39,753 nt of DNA from Acidobacteriota bacterium. Lineage in GTDB: Bacteria; Acidobacteriota; Polarisedimenticolia; Gp22-AA2; AA152. The translations under genes and the position numbers were made by a program. The notes beneath the pieces are model-generated. The model searched no databases and was not told where the DNA came from. It saw nothing but the letters and a program-made list of their open reading frames with translations. Shown piece after piece: positions 8,123-16,191 of the stretch (within the stretch, counting starts at the first letter, position 1; each line of letters starts with the position of its first letter). The stretch covers positions 1-39,753 of the forward strand of contig JAKEFJ010000001.1 of NCBI GenBank assembly GCA_022616665.1. The letters are read 5' to 3'.

Positions 8123-8726
8123 CCGATTCGACATTCGAGAGGAGCGGGTGAAGGTTGCCGCCATCCTGGGGGTGCTTGCGGTGGTGAACCTGGCTCTCTA
8201 CATCACGCTCAATCTCCCTCGGATGCATCGGCAGGCCGTGGAGGAGCGTCGGGTGTCGGATCTGACGCAGAACCTGGCCGAGGTGTCGCGCCGGGTGGCG
8301 TTGATGAAGGATCTGGATCAGCGCTTTGAAACGGAAAAGACCAAGGTTGATACTTTCTATGACGATGTGCTGGGGGCCAAGGACATCCGGATGATCCAGA
8401 TCCAGCGGGAGGTGCGAGGCATCGCCGCCTCGCTGGGGATGGATCCCGAGACCATCGCCTACCAGCCGGACATCCTGGACAAAGTCGGCCTGATTTCCTT
8501 CAACATCAACGTGCCGCTGGTGGGTGATTACCGTAACCTCCGGCAGTTCATCAACAAGATCGAGAAATCGCAGAATTTTCTCATCGTGGAAAGCGTCAGC
8601 CTGGGTGGAGCGAAGGACGGCGGCGCGCTGTTGGATCTGAACATCCGCCTCTCCACCTATTTCGATGCGCCGGAGCTGCGCGAAATTCAGAAGGCGCCCG
8701 CAGAAAAGCGGCCGGGGAAGAGTTGA
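8115..8726 (+). CDS. pilO: PilO-like inner-membrane alignment protein
   Basis: PilO pairs with PilN in the inner membrane and links it to PilP. I place the start at ATG 8115, six bases after AGAGG; an ATG at 8109 is equally in frame and adds two residues. Both overlap the pilN stop. The protein has 203 residues, a normal PilO length. One membrane span lies at about 14-34 (VAAILGVLAVVNLALYITL), then a coiled coil (about 40-85) and a ferredoxin-like domain that contains the PilO segment LVGDYRNLRQFINKIEKSQ. The pilP start follows the stop by one base. Confidence 0.85.
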   Translation: MFNRFDIREERVKVAAILGVLAVVNLALYITLNLPRMHRQAVEERRVSDLTQNLAEVSRRVALMKDLDQRFETEKTKVDTFYDDVLGAKDIRMIQIQREVRGIAASLGMDPETIAYQPDILDKVGLISFNINVPLVGDYRNLRQFINKIEKSQNFLIVESVSLGGAKDGGALLDLNIRLSTYFDAPELREIQKAPAEKRPGKS

Positions 8727-8727
8727 G

Positions 8728-9435
8728 ATGGATCTTGCCTTCGAGCTGAAAAAGCGGCGCCGGGAGCTGACTCTGGGCGGCGCGCTGCTGGTGGTCCTGA
8801 CGGTCTTTTTCTATACCCAATCCGGCGGAGGGCCATCCGGAGGAGCGGGGGAGGAGACGGTGATGGTCACCGGTCCGCCGGCGGCGGTGGCCAAGGCGAT
8901 GGCCAAGATCGGCTCCGTCAAGCTCCCGGGAGTCCTGCTGGAGCGGTTGAACGATGATCGGGTCCCTTACGATCCGACCCAGCGGAACATCTTCCGCTAC
9001 GGAAATCTGCCGCCCCCTCCCCCGAGCCCCGAAGAGCTGGCCCGGATCGAGGCGGCAAAACAGGCGGCGGAGCAGGCCCGCCAGGCGGCCATCCAGGCGG
9101 AGCTTGACGCGCAGAAGAACCGGGCGGCGGCGGAGGCGGCGGCCCTGAACCAGCCCCCCATCGATCCTGCGACCGGTCTGCCGGTTGGCGTGGCGCCGCC
9201 TCCTCCCCCCAAGCCGATGCCTCCGGCGATCACGCTGCGGTACTCGGGCTACCTGGGCGCGGAGCGCGACAAGATGGCGGTGCTTTACAGCGGTGAAGAC
9301 ATGCTCCTGGCTCGCGCCGGAGATGTGGTGGAGAGGCAATTCCGCGTTTTAGACATCGGCTACGATTGGGTTAAGATTGGCTACGTCGACCCCCAATTTG
9401 CGGACCAGTATCAGAAACTCCGGATGGGACCGTGA
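8728..9435 (+). CDS. pilP: PilP/GspC-like periplasmic linker protein
   Basis: This 235-residue protein starts at ATG 8728, one base after the pilO stop. It has a short basic N-terminus, one membrane span at about 15-31 and no lipobox. A helical, Ala/Gln/Glu-rich stretch (about 105-145) follows, then a Pro-rich linker. The C-terminal beta domain (about 165-235, with RYSGYLGAERDKMAVLYSG and GDVVERQFRVLDIGYDWVKI) is of the PilP/GspC homology-region type that docks on the secretin N0 domain. Classical PilP is a lipoprotein, so this membrane-anchored form is closer to GspC in topology. Confidence 0.78.
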   Translation: MDLAFELKKRRRELTLGGALLVVLTVFFYTQSGGGPSGGAGEETVMVTGPPAAVAKAMAKIGSVKLPGVLLERLNDDRVPYDPTQRNIFRYGNLPPPPPSPEELARIEAAKQAAEQARQAAIQAELDAQKNRAAAEAAALNQPPIDPATGLPVGVAPPPPPKPMPPAITLRYSGYLGAERDKMAVLYSGEDMLLARAGDVVERQFRVLDIGYDWVKIGYVDPQFADQYQKLRMGP

Positions 9436-9484
9436 GGCGGGAAGGTTTTTCCTTAACGGGAGTGAGACCCCCGAGGCCAAAGTG

Positions 9485-11881
9485 ATGATCAAGCCAAGGC
9501 AGGCAACATCGCGAGTCGCCATTCTGCTCCTGGTCCTGATTCCCCTGGCGGCCTGCGCCAGCACGACCCCGTACAGGCAGGGGGAAAAGTTCATGGAAGC
9601 GGAGAATTTTGACCAGGCGGTCCTGTCTTTCTCCAAGGCGCTGGCCCAGAAGCCAAGTGAGATCAAATACCAGGTGGCTTTGGCCCGGGCCCGGCTGCGC
9701 GCCTCCCAGCTACATTTCGATCGGGGGCAGAAGTACTCCGCTGCAGGGCAGACCGAGTCGGCCATCGGGGAAATGCAGCAGGCGGTCCTGCTGGATCCCT
9801 CCAACCAGTACGCCGCCAACGAGCTGGCGAAGCTCGTCGAAGTGTTCAGGAATCAGAGGGGACAGGGGCCCAGCGAAATCGAGAAGATGAAGCAAAAGGC
9901 CAAGATGGTCGGCCGGCTCACACCCAGGCTCAACCCCAAGTCGAACATCCCCATCGCCCTGAAATTCAAGGACGAGACCGTTCGGAAGGTCTACGACGCC
10001 TTGAGCAAGGCCACCGGCGTGAATTTCCTCTATGACGAGCGGGTGGACCTCAACAAGAAGGTCACGGTGGAGCTGACGGACGTCACCTTCAGCAAGGCGC
10101 TCGACAACCTCATGGCGCAGAACAAGCACTTCTTCAAAGTGTGGGACGAGAACACCATCCTCATCGCCGACGAGAACCAGCAGAAACACAAGGAATATGA
10201 CGACCTGGTCATCCAGACCTTCTACCTGAGCAACGCCGACGTCAAAGACGTCCAGGTCCTGCTGCGAACCCTCCTGGATGCGCGTCAGCTGGCCCAAAAC
10301 GACCGGCTCAACGCCATCACCATCCGCGACACGCCGGAGCGTGTGCAGGTGGCGGAGAAGATCATCGAGTCCAACGACAAGGCGAAATCCGAGCTGATCA
10401 TCGACGTGCAGCTCCTGGAGCTGAACCGCAATCTGCTGCAAAACCTCGGCATCGACCTGACGGGCGCGAGTGGCGGCTCAGGGAAATCCCTCACCATCGG
10501 ATACACCGCGGGGACCACGGTGCCGCTGAACAACCTGGGGCTGCTGCAGCAGCTGGGAAACTACGCCCTCGGACCCATCCCGAGCGTCATCATCAATTTC
10601 CTGCGCACCGACGCCGACGCCAAGGTGCTGGCCAAGCCCCAGCTGCGGGTCTCGGAGGGGGAGAAGGCGTCCGTGAAGATCGGGGATCGGATCCCGATTC
10701 CCACCACCACCTTCAACACGGCCACCACCGGAGGCAGCGTCTTCGCGCCCATCACCTCCTTCACCTACCAGAACGTCGGGATCAACATCGACGTGGAGCC
10801 GAGGGTTCATCACAACAAGGAGATCACCCTCAAGCTCAAGGTGGAGCTATCGAACGTAGCGGGAGTCGTGTCAGCCGGAGGCGGAGTCAGCCAACCCATC
10901 ATCGGAACGCGTGAGATCGAGACGCAGATTCGCTTGAAGGACGGCGAGACCAACCTCCTGGCGGGGCTCATCCGGGAAGAGGAGCGCTCCACCCTGAGCA
11001 GCGTGCCCGGGCTGGGGCAGATTCCGGTCCTGAAGCACCTTTTCGGCACCACGGAAACGGAGAGGAAAGAGACCGACATCGTTCTGACTCTGACGCCCCA
11101 CATCATCCGGGTGCCCGACATCAACCAGGCGGATCTGGAGCCCCTCTGGATCGGGACGGACCAGGATGTCGGATTGCGCGGCGCCTCCAAGACCAGCCCC
11201 TTCGGCGCTCCTTTTGAATCCGACGGCACCGGCGATGAGGAGTTGCCGCCGGAAGCGCGTGGCGCGGAGCAGGAGCCGTTGAATCCCAACCAGGGAGCGG
11301 TTCCCCTGGTGGCCGCCGTGGGTGCTGGAGGTCAGGCGGTCCCCGCGGCGCAAAACGGGACTTCCAACGGCGCGCAGACTGGCAGGCCGGTGGCGTCGGG
11401 AGGGGGAGCCCCGCCGGCGCCTATACCTCCCACTCCCACGGTCCTTACGACTGTCTCGTTTAATCCTCCCAATGTCCTCGCGACGGTGGGGGACACGATG
11501 ACCATTCAGGTCATGATCACCCAAGGCGCCCGGGTCGGGAGCGTGCCGTTTCATGTCGCCTACGATCCCAAGATCTTGCAGTTCGATTCAGCGCACAGCA
11601 GCGAAGGCGGCTTTCTGAAGCAGGACGGAGCGACCACCATCTATAACGCGCAAGCCAGCTCCCTCAACGAGGTATTCGTGGCACTGGCGCGGGTGGGCGT
11701 GCCCACCGGGGCCGGCGGGGACGGCTTGCTATGCACCCTTTCGTTCGTGGCTATCGCGACGGGAACCACGACCCTGAGCTTCACCGAGGCAGCGGTGCTG
11801 GATCCCCAGGGACAGCCAACGCTCTATCAGTTCGCGAACCCCGTGCAAGTGCAGGTGAGTCCGAGTCAGAAGGCACAATGA
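9485..11881 (+). CDS. pilQ: Lipoprotein secretin with TPR and cohesin-like domains (PilQ/GspD)
   Basis: This is the outer-membrane gate of the machine. I choose ATG 9485, which gives a lipoprotein signal (AILLLVLIPLAAC, lipid Cys24); the frame is open further upstream without signal character. Order in 798 residues: TPR-like helices 28-110; STN/N0 domain about 155-215 (FKDETVRKVYDALSKATGVN); secretin N1 domain about 225-290 (IQTFYLSNADVKDVQVLL); secretin core about 295-545, with SEGEKASVKIGD near 390 and the C-terminal signature SSVPGLGQIPVLKHLFG. A low-complexity linker leads to a cohesin-like beta-sandwich at about 655-790 (VPFHVAYDPKILQF). Only one N1-type domain is visible, fewer than in GspD. 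The stop overlaps the first pseudopilin start. Confidence 0.9.
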   Translation: MIKPRQATSRVAILLLVLIPLAACASTTPYRQGEKFMEAENFDQAVLSFSKALAQKPSEIKYQVALARARLRASQLHFDRGQKYSAAGQTESAIGEMQQAVLLDPSNQYAANELAKLVEVFRNQRGQGPSEIEKMKQKAKMVGRLTPRLNPKSNIPIALKFKDETVRKVYDALSKATGVNFLYDERVDLNKKVTVELTDVTFSKALDNLMAQNKHFFKVWDENTILIADENQQKHKEYDDLVIQTFYLSNADVKDVQVLLRTLLDARQLAQNDRLNAITIRDTPERVQVAEKIIESNDKAKSELIIDVQLLELNRNLLQNLGIDLTGASGGSGKSLTIGYTAGTTVPLNNLGLLQQLGNYALGPIPSVIINFLRTDADAKVLAKPQLRVSEGEKASVKIGDRIPIPTTTFNTATTGGSVFAPITSFTYQNVGINIDVEPRVHHNKEITLKLKVELSNVAGVVSAGGGVSQPIIGTREIETQIRLKDGETNLLAGLIREEERSTLSSVPGLGQIPVLKHLFGTTETERKETDIVLTLTPHIIRVPDINQADLEPLWIGTDQDVGLRGASKTSPFGAPFESDGTGDEELPPEARGAEQEPLNPNQGAVPLVAAVGAGGQAVPAAQNGTSNGAQTGRPVASGGGAPPAPIPPTPTVLTTVSFNPPNVLATVGDTMTIQVMITQGARVGSVPFHVAYDPKILQFDSAHSSEGGFLKQDGATTIYNAQASSLNEVFVALARVGVPTGAGGDGLLCTLSFVAIATGTTTLSFTEAAVLDPQGQPTLYQFANPVQVQVSPSQKAQ

Positions 11882-12399
11882 TCATGATCCGAATCGGCAA
11901 GCATGAACCGGCTCCCGGCAGCCCCTGTCCCAGGAATTCGGGGCAGAGGCGGGACTCGGGGCTGTCGCTGCTCGAGGTGCTGGTCTGCATCGCCGTGCTC
12001 CTGGTTCTGGCCGGGGCGGCGATGCCGGTGGCGAAGACCACCCTCAAGCGCCAGAAGGAGCTGGAGCTTCGCCGCGATCTGCGGATGATTCGCGAGGCCA
12101 TCGATCTCTACAAGGAGTATTCGGACAAGGGGCTCATCGAGAAGGAAGGCCTCGACTCGGAAGGTTATCCCCCTGATCTCGAGACGCTCGTGGAAGGAGT
12201 GCCCCAGGTGGGCTCCACGAAGAAATTGAAATTCCTGCGCCGCATTCCCATCGATCCGTTCACCCATCGGGACGAGTGGGGATTGCGATCCTATCAAGAC
12301 GATTTCGACTCGAAGTCCTGGGGCCGCCAGAATGTCTATGACATTTATACGGAGTACTCGGGCACGGCCCTGGACGGCAGCAGGTACGAGGATTGGTGA
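11878..12399 (+). CDS. Type II secretion pseudopilin, GspG-like (first copy)
   Basis: This 173-residue prepilin starts at an ATG overlapping the secretin stop (ATGA). The prepilin site is DSG/LSLLEVLVCIAVLLVLAG, with cleavage after Gly28 and the conserved Glu at +5. Position +1 is Leu rather than the usual Phe. The leader of 28 residues is long. The C-terminal region has PIDPFTHRDEWGLRSYQDD and ends ALDGSRYEDW, a GspG-like tail shared with the next gene. The sequence favours a pseudopilin of the secretion apparatus over a major pilin, because it lacks a C-terminal disulfide loop. Confidence 0.85.
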   Translation: MIMIRIGKHEPAPGSPCPRNSGQRRDSGLSLLEVLVCIAVLLVLAGAAMPVAKTTLKRQKELELRRDLRMIREAIDLYKEYSDKGLIEKEGLDSEGYPPDLETLVEGVPQVGSTKKLKFLRRIPIDPFTHRDEWGLRSYQDDFDSKSWGRQNVYDIYTEYSGTALDGSRYEDW

Positions 12400-12818
12400 G
12401 AAGCTTGAATTGGCCGGAGATGCGAAACAGAAAAGATTCAAGCGAGCGTGGGTTTACGCTGCTCGAGCTCCTCGTCGTGATAGCCCTCATTGGGATCATC
12501 TCGACGATCGCGGTGACCCAGTTCAGGCACATGCCGCAGAGGGCCAAAGAGGCGGTGCTCAAGGAGGACCTCTACATTCTTCGGGATGTCATCGATCAGC
12601 ACTTCGCCGACAAGGGGAAGTACCCCTCGACGCTCCAGGACCTGGTGGAGGCGGGCTATATCCGGAAGGTGCCGGTGGATCCGCTCACCGACTCAGCGGA
12701 TAGCTGGGTGATCGAAACCGTCCCCGCGGAGGAAGGTGAAGAGGCTGGAGGGGTCTATGATGTTCACAGCGGCGCCCCGGGCATGGCGCTGGATGGATCA
12801 AGCTACGCGGAGTGGTAA
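12396..12818 (+). CDS. Type II secretion pseudopilin, GspG-like (second copy)
   Basis: This 140-residue prepilin has a textbook cleavage site ERG/FTLLELLVVIALIGIIST, with Phe at +1 and Glu at +5. The start is uncertain: GTG 12396 overlaps the previous stop and has ACGAGG upstream, while ATG 12420 also gives a usable short leader. The body has the GspG pattern DLYILRDVIDQHFADKGKYP followed by VPVDPLTD and ends ALDGSSYAEW. The shared ALDGSxYxxW ending shows that the two neighbouring pseudopilins are paralogues. This is the better candidate for the major pseudopilin. Confidence 0.88.
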   Translation: MRSLNWPEMRNRKDSSERGFTLLELLVVIALIGIISTIAVTQFRHMPQRAKEAVLKEDLYILRDVIDQHFADKGKYPSTLQDLVEAGYIRKVPVDPLTDSADSWVIETVPAEEGEEAGGVYDVHSGAPGMALDGSSYAEW

Positions 12819-12858
12819 GTCTCGGGGAGGTCATCCCCGGAAGGGAGCAAGGGAATCC

Positions 12859-13677
12859 ATGAATACGACAAAAGGAATTCTACCCGTGCTGGGAGCCGCG
12901 GCGGGCCTCATGATCGTCGCGTGCGGCGTGGCGCTGACCGCCTCGTGCCGCGGATCCGATCAGGTGGCGCCTGAAGGGTCCACCATCACGATAGCGGCGA
13001 ACCCCGCGACCATCGTCATCGCGACGCCTGGCGGCAGCGGCAGCTCGGATGTGGTGGCGACCGTCTACAGCGCCGCGGGCGTGCCCCAGGAAGATCAGGA
13101 CGTGCGCTTCTCGAGCAGCGCCGGCTCCCTCTTTACTCCTCCGCCCGATAATCAGCCTGCTGCGAACATTCCGATTCCCACCGATAACCTCGGCAATGCC
13201 CACGTCGTGCTGACGACGACCACGACCACCACCGTGACCGCTCGTTCCGGGACGGCAACGGGGAGCCTGAGCTTGAGCACGGTCAACGGGAACCTGAATG
13301 CGATCACCATTAACCAGGACGACCCAGGCGGCAACTGCAAAGATACAATCACGGCCTGCAGCGATACCATATGTGTGACAGCGCAGGCAGTGGACGATGA
13401 AGGGATGGGGATACCCGGCGTGGTCATCGTTTTCAGCCAGTTGGACGGAACGAACAGCGATGGGGATCCCTTCGTTGTACAGTTCTCCCCGCTAACCCAG
13501 GTTACTACCGATGCGGGTGGATTTGCACACGCCACAGTCAAGGTGAAAGACTCCGACTGCGACGTATGTTCGGTCAGCACATCACCACCAACACCGTGCA
13601 CTGGAAACCTGCAGGCCTCCCTGCAAGGAGGCGGTTTCCCCAGCGGACCGCTGGAATTCACAGCGGCCATCAATTAA
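12859..13677 (+). CDS. Secreted or lipid-anchored Ig-like repeat protein
   Basis: This 272-residue protein starts at ATG 12859 with GGGAGCAAGGGAA upstream. The N-terminal hydrophobic segment holds two possible lipid cysteines, in IVAC (Cys22) and TASC (Cys30), so a lipoprotein is likely. Two Ig-like domains of the bacterial Big/invasin type follow (about 38-130 and 140-270). Typical phrases are DVVATVYSAAGVPQEDQDVRF and its second-domain counterpart VTAQAVDDEGMGIPGVVIVF. The second domain has several cysteines (CKDTITACSDTIC and DCDVCSVS) that could form disulfides in the periplasm. A run of Thr marks the join. Its place between pseudopilin genes suggests a surface or periplasmic part, or a cargo, of the machine; function is unknown. 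Confidence 0.7.
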   Translation: MNTTKGILPVLGAAAGLMIVACGVALTASCRGSDQVAPEGSTITIAANPATIVIATPGGSGSSDVVATVYSAAGVPQEDQDVRFSSSAGSLFTPPPDNQPAANIPIPTDNLGNAHVVLTTTTTTTVTARSGTATGSLSLSTVNGNLNAITINQDDPGGNCKDTITACSDTICVTAQAVDDEGMGIPGVVIVFSQLDGTNSDGDPFVVQFSPLTQVTTDAGGFAHATVKVKDSDCDVCSVSTSPPTPCTGNLQASLQGGGFPSGPLEFTAAIN

Positions 13678-13688
13678 GGGAGGAAGCC

Positions 13689-14522
13689 TTGAAATCGTCT
13701 TCTTCCGAGTCCGGCCACCTTCTCCTGGCGCTCATGATCGGGCTGACGGTGATGGCCATCTTCCTGACCGTGGTGGCGCAGCAGTGGAGCACGCTGGAGC
13801 GGCGGGAGAACGAGAAGGAGCTGGTTTTCCGGGGGAACCAGTACATCAAGGCCATCAAGAAATACCAGCAGGAGCACGGCGGCGCCTACCCGACCCGGCT
13901 GGAAGCTCTCATGGAGCTGGGACCGCGGCGGCTTCGGTATATCCGGAAGCTTTATCGCGATCCCATGGCCCCCGACGGGAAATGGGGGATTCTCCTGGCA
14001 GATCCTTCAGGCAAAGGGTTCATCAACCCCAACGCGCCCCCGGCCGAGGAGGGTGTGCCGGGGCTGGAGGATCTGGGCAAGGGCTTCACCACCTCATTGG
14101 AGGAGAAGATTCGCAACTCAAACTTTAAGAATGAGGGGCGGAGGAAGCTCTTCGCGGGCAAGGGGGGCTTCTCGGATTGGGACAATCCCGATGAGGACAG
14201 CGAAGAGGGAAAGGAGTCGGTCACGGCCCCTGGGCAGCCCACCGGGCCGATTGTGGGAGTCGTGAGCCTGTGGGACCTGGCCTCATTCAAGCGCTATCAC
14301 GAGCACGAGAATTACACCGAGTGGACTTTCAGCATCTTCGATCTCCTGGAGCAGCAACAGCAGCAGAACAATCAACAACCGGGCACAGCGGCGCCCACTC
14401 CCGGGTTCGGCGTCGGCCCCGGCGGCAGCCAGACCATCATGGGTGGAGACAGCTGTTGTGGTCCTCAGTGCCCACCGGGCTCCAAGTGCGGAGATAGGAT
14501 GAACGCAGGCTCAAATAAATAA
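13689..14522 (+). CDS. Atypical pseudopilin-like protein without Glu5
   Basis: The 277-residue protein starts at TTG 13689, five bases after GGGAGGA; the open frame upstream overlaps the previous gene. The N-terminus MKSSSSESG/HLLLALMIGLTVMAIFLTVVA looks like a prepilin leader with Gly-1, but position +5 is Ala, not Glu. GspK-type tip pseudopilins also lack this Glu. A helix (residues 34-65, RENEKELVFRGNQYIKAIKK) is followed by the pseudopilin pattern YRDPMAPDGKWGILLAD. The C-terminal third is rich in Gln/Gly and ends with a cysteine cluster (SCCGPQCPPGSKC). It is the last gene of the operon and could form the pseudopilus tip, which is inference. Confidence 0.72.
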   Translation: MKSSSSESGHLLLALMIGLTVMAIFLTVVAQQWSTLERRENEKELVFRGNQYIKAIKKYQQEHGGAYPTRLEALMELGPRRLRYIRKLYRDPMAPDGKWGILLADPSGKGFINPNAPPAEEGVPGLEDLGKGFTTSLEEKIRNSNFKNEGRRKLFAGKGGFSDWDNPDEDSEEGKESVTAPGQPTGPIVGVVSLWDLASFKRYHEHENYTEWTFSIFDLLEQQQQQNNQQPGTAAPTPGFGVGPGGSQTIMGGDSCCGPQCPPGSKCGDRMNAGSNK

Positions 14523-14639
14523 GCTATCCGCGACACCCAGTCCACGCTCCAGCGCCAGCACCCCGATGGTCTTGCCCTCATCCACGACCAGCTGAACTCC
14601 GCAAGACTCCACATGAGGTATCGAACTTCCTCAGCAAGT

Positions 14640-16067
14640 TCAGGAAGGATGGACGTGTCCGGGCGCAGTGGGGTGACTGCCGGCACCCTGATAGCGGATG
14701 CGCAGGAAGAAGTGGTAGGAATTCGGGCTGCTGCCGTAGAAGGGGTCCAGGTCCGAGGGAAAGCGATAGAGGATCGCGTCGGCGCCCGCGCCGAATAGCC
14801 AACCCTTCTTTGCGAAGAAATCCCGCGTGTAGCCCAGCGTGAAGGAGTTGACCGTGAAGGAACCGATCCCCTGCGCCTCGAAGATCGCCTCCTGGGCCGG
14901 GTCGTTTCCGAACAACTCGTCCCTGTCCAGGCGCTCCAGCCTCCCGAAAAGATAGTTCTTCTCCTTGAAGTTCCAGTTTCCCTCCAGCAGGTAGGAGTTC
15001 AACGTCTGACCATCGGTCTCAAGATCATTGCGCCCCCAGATGGCGCCGGCGGTCACGTGCCCCGACGCTATGGGGTGATACCAAAGGACCGATGCGGTGG
15101 TCCGGGTGATGTCCTGGGGGTCATGCTCCTCGGGCTCATTCAACCTTCCGCGGGATATCTGCGCCACCCACTCGGGAGTCGGGCGCCACGTGAGCCGCGC
15201 CGAGTAGGAGTCGATGGGGCCGGACTCGATGTCCCAGCGCTGATCGTCCGGCTCCGCCCCGTGAAATACGGACGCTTCCAGCCTGAACTTGTCCACGTCC
15301 CACCCGGCGGTGAGGACGTCGTAGAGGATGTGGGTCGAATCCTGCACGTGGTGCCCCAGGGTGGCCACCGGGTTCTCATCGTTGCTGACCCGGTGGGGAA
15401 ATGCCACGGGGCCCAGCGCCGGGTCTCCCACGGGCGCCGCATACAACAGCAGGAACGATTTTTTCCCGAGCGGCCGGGAGTAGGCGAAGGCCAGCTCCAT
15501 GAAGAAATCATGGGGATGCTGGCCATCCACGATCGGCTCGCCATCGGCCACCTCTCCAGTCTGGAAGAGCAGCGGATAGAAGCCGTGCCGGATCGTGGCC
15601 GGCTCCAGGCTCAGCATGGCGCGCAACAGAATGGCGCCTTCGCCCGCAGAGCGGGTCGCCATGATCATCGCCCAGTTGGGAGAGAAAACCTGGTCTTCAC
15701 CGCGGGGACCGGTCTCCTGGGCATCCACGAGAAAGGCCTGGCCGTGAAACATGAGAGTCCAGGCCCCCTTCATGACGTGCCCCGCATGCATTCCGACGGA
15801 AGCAGGATTCAGAGAGGTTCCGGAAGCGAGGTTCATCAGCAGCGCGGCCGACGCGGTGGCGAATGAGGAGGCTGAAGATCCGGCTGTCATTGCCTCATGG
15901 TCGTGCTCCATGGGAGAGGTCTGGGCTGGAGCCGGCGCATCCTGAGTTTGCTGCGCCGCCGTGGGGTGAGGGTGTTCCGGTGGCTCCTCGGCCGGGATTG
16001 GTGAAACTGACGCCCCGATCATCGAGAGCGTGAGAAGGATTTGGGCCGGCCACGCATTTCGGTGCAA
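14640..16067 (-). CDS. Exported His-rich predicted outer-membrane barrel protein
   Basis: I do not recognise a named family. The likely start is TTG at 16067, six bases after GGAG, giving 475 residues with a signal peptide (AWPAQILLTLSMIGASVSP); the longer open frame runs into the divergent promoter. After cleavage comes a His-, Pro- and Gln-rich stretch (EEPPEHPHPTAAQQ, MEHDHEA) that could bind metal. The body has many alternating beta segments with aromatic girdle residues and ends in an aromatic-rich strand region (NSYHFFLRIRYQGAG), as in outer-membrane barrels. Conserved-looking motifs are GMHAGHVMKGAWTLMFHG and GQHPHDFFMELAFAYSR. A role in metal handling is only a guess. Confidence 0.6.
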   Translation of the reverse strand: MHRNAWPAQILLTLSMIGASVSPIPAEEPPEHPHPTAAQQTQDAPAPAQTSPMEHDHEAMTAGSSASSFATASAALLMNLASGTSLNPASVGMHAGHVMKGAWTLMFHGQAFLVDAQETGPRGEDQVFSPNWAMIMATRSAGEGAILLRAMLSLEPATIRHGFYPLLFQTGEVADGEPIVDGQHPHDFFMELAFAYSRPLGKKSFLLLYAAPVGDPALGPVAFPHRVSNDENPVATLGHHVQDSTHILYDVLTAGWDVDKFRLEASVFHGAEPDDQRWDIESGPIDSYSARLTWRPTPEWVAQISRGRLNEPEEHDPQDITRTTASVLWYHPIASGHVTAGAIWGRNDLETDGQTLNSYLLEGNWNFKEKNYLFGRLERLDRDELFGNDPAQEAIFEAQGIGSFTVNSFTLGYTRDFFAKKGWLFGAGADAILYRFPSDLDPFYGSSPNSYHFFLRIRYQGAGSHPTAPGHVHPS

Positions 16068-16114
16068 GTGATTCTCCAGGGTAAAAAGCAAAGCATCATA
16101 CCCAAAAAACGCTG

Positions 16115-16152
16115 TGCTATACTCTGGTCTCGTCCCCGCTAGGGGGGCGGGG
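16115..16152 (+). promoter_or_regulatory. Extended -10 promoter and leader hairpin for the M16 peptidase gene
   Basis: TGCTATACT at 16115-16123 is a good extended -10 element (TGN plus TATACT). No convincing -35 is seen at the right distance. Downstream at 16134-16152, CCCCGC and GCGGGG form a 6-bp stem with a 7-base loop in the probable 5' leader. The coding start is at 16192. Confidence 0.45.
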
Positions 16153-16191
16153 ATCCCGCAAATTCCTCTCGGCCGGTCCCGGAAAGTCTTC

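Noticed and set aside
14511-14612. 33-codon minus-strand frame (GTG start) with LVVDEGKTIGVLALERG-like sequence
   Set aside because: The composition looks protein-like and could be a gene remnant, but it is very short, overlaps the end of the pseudopilin-like gene, has no ribosome site and matches no family I know.
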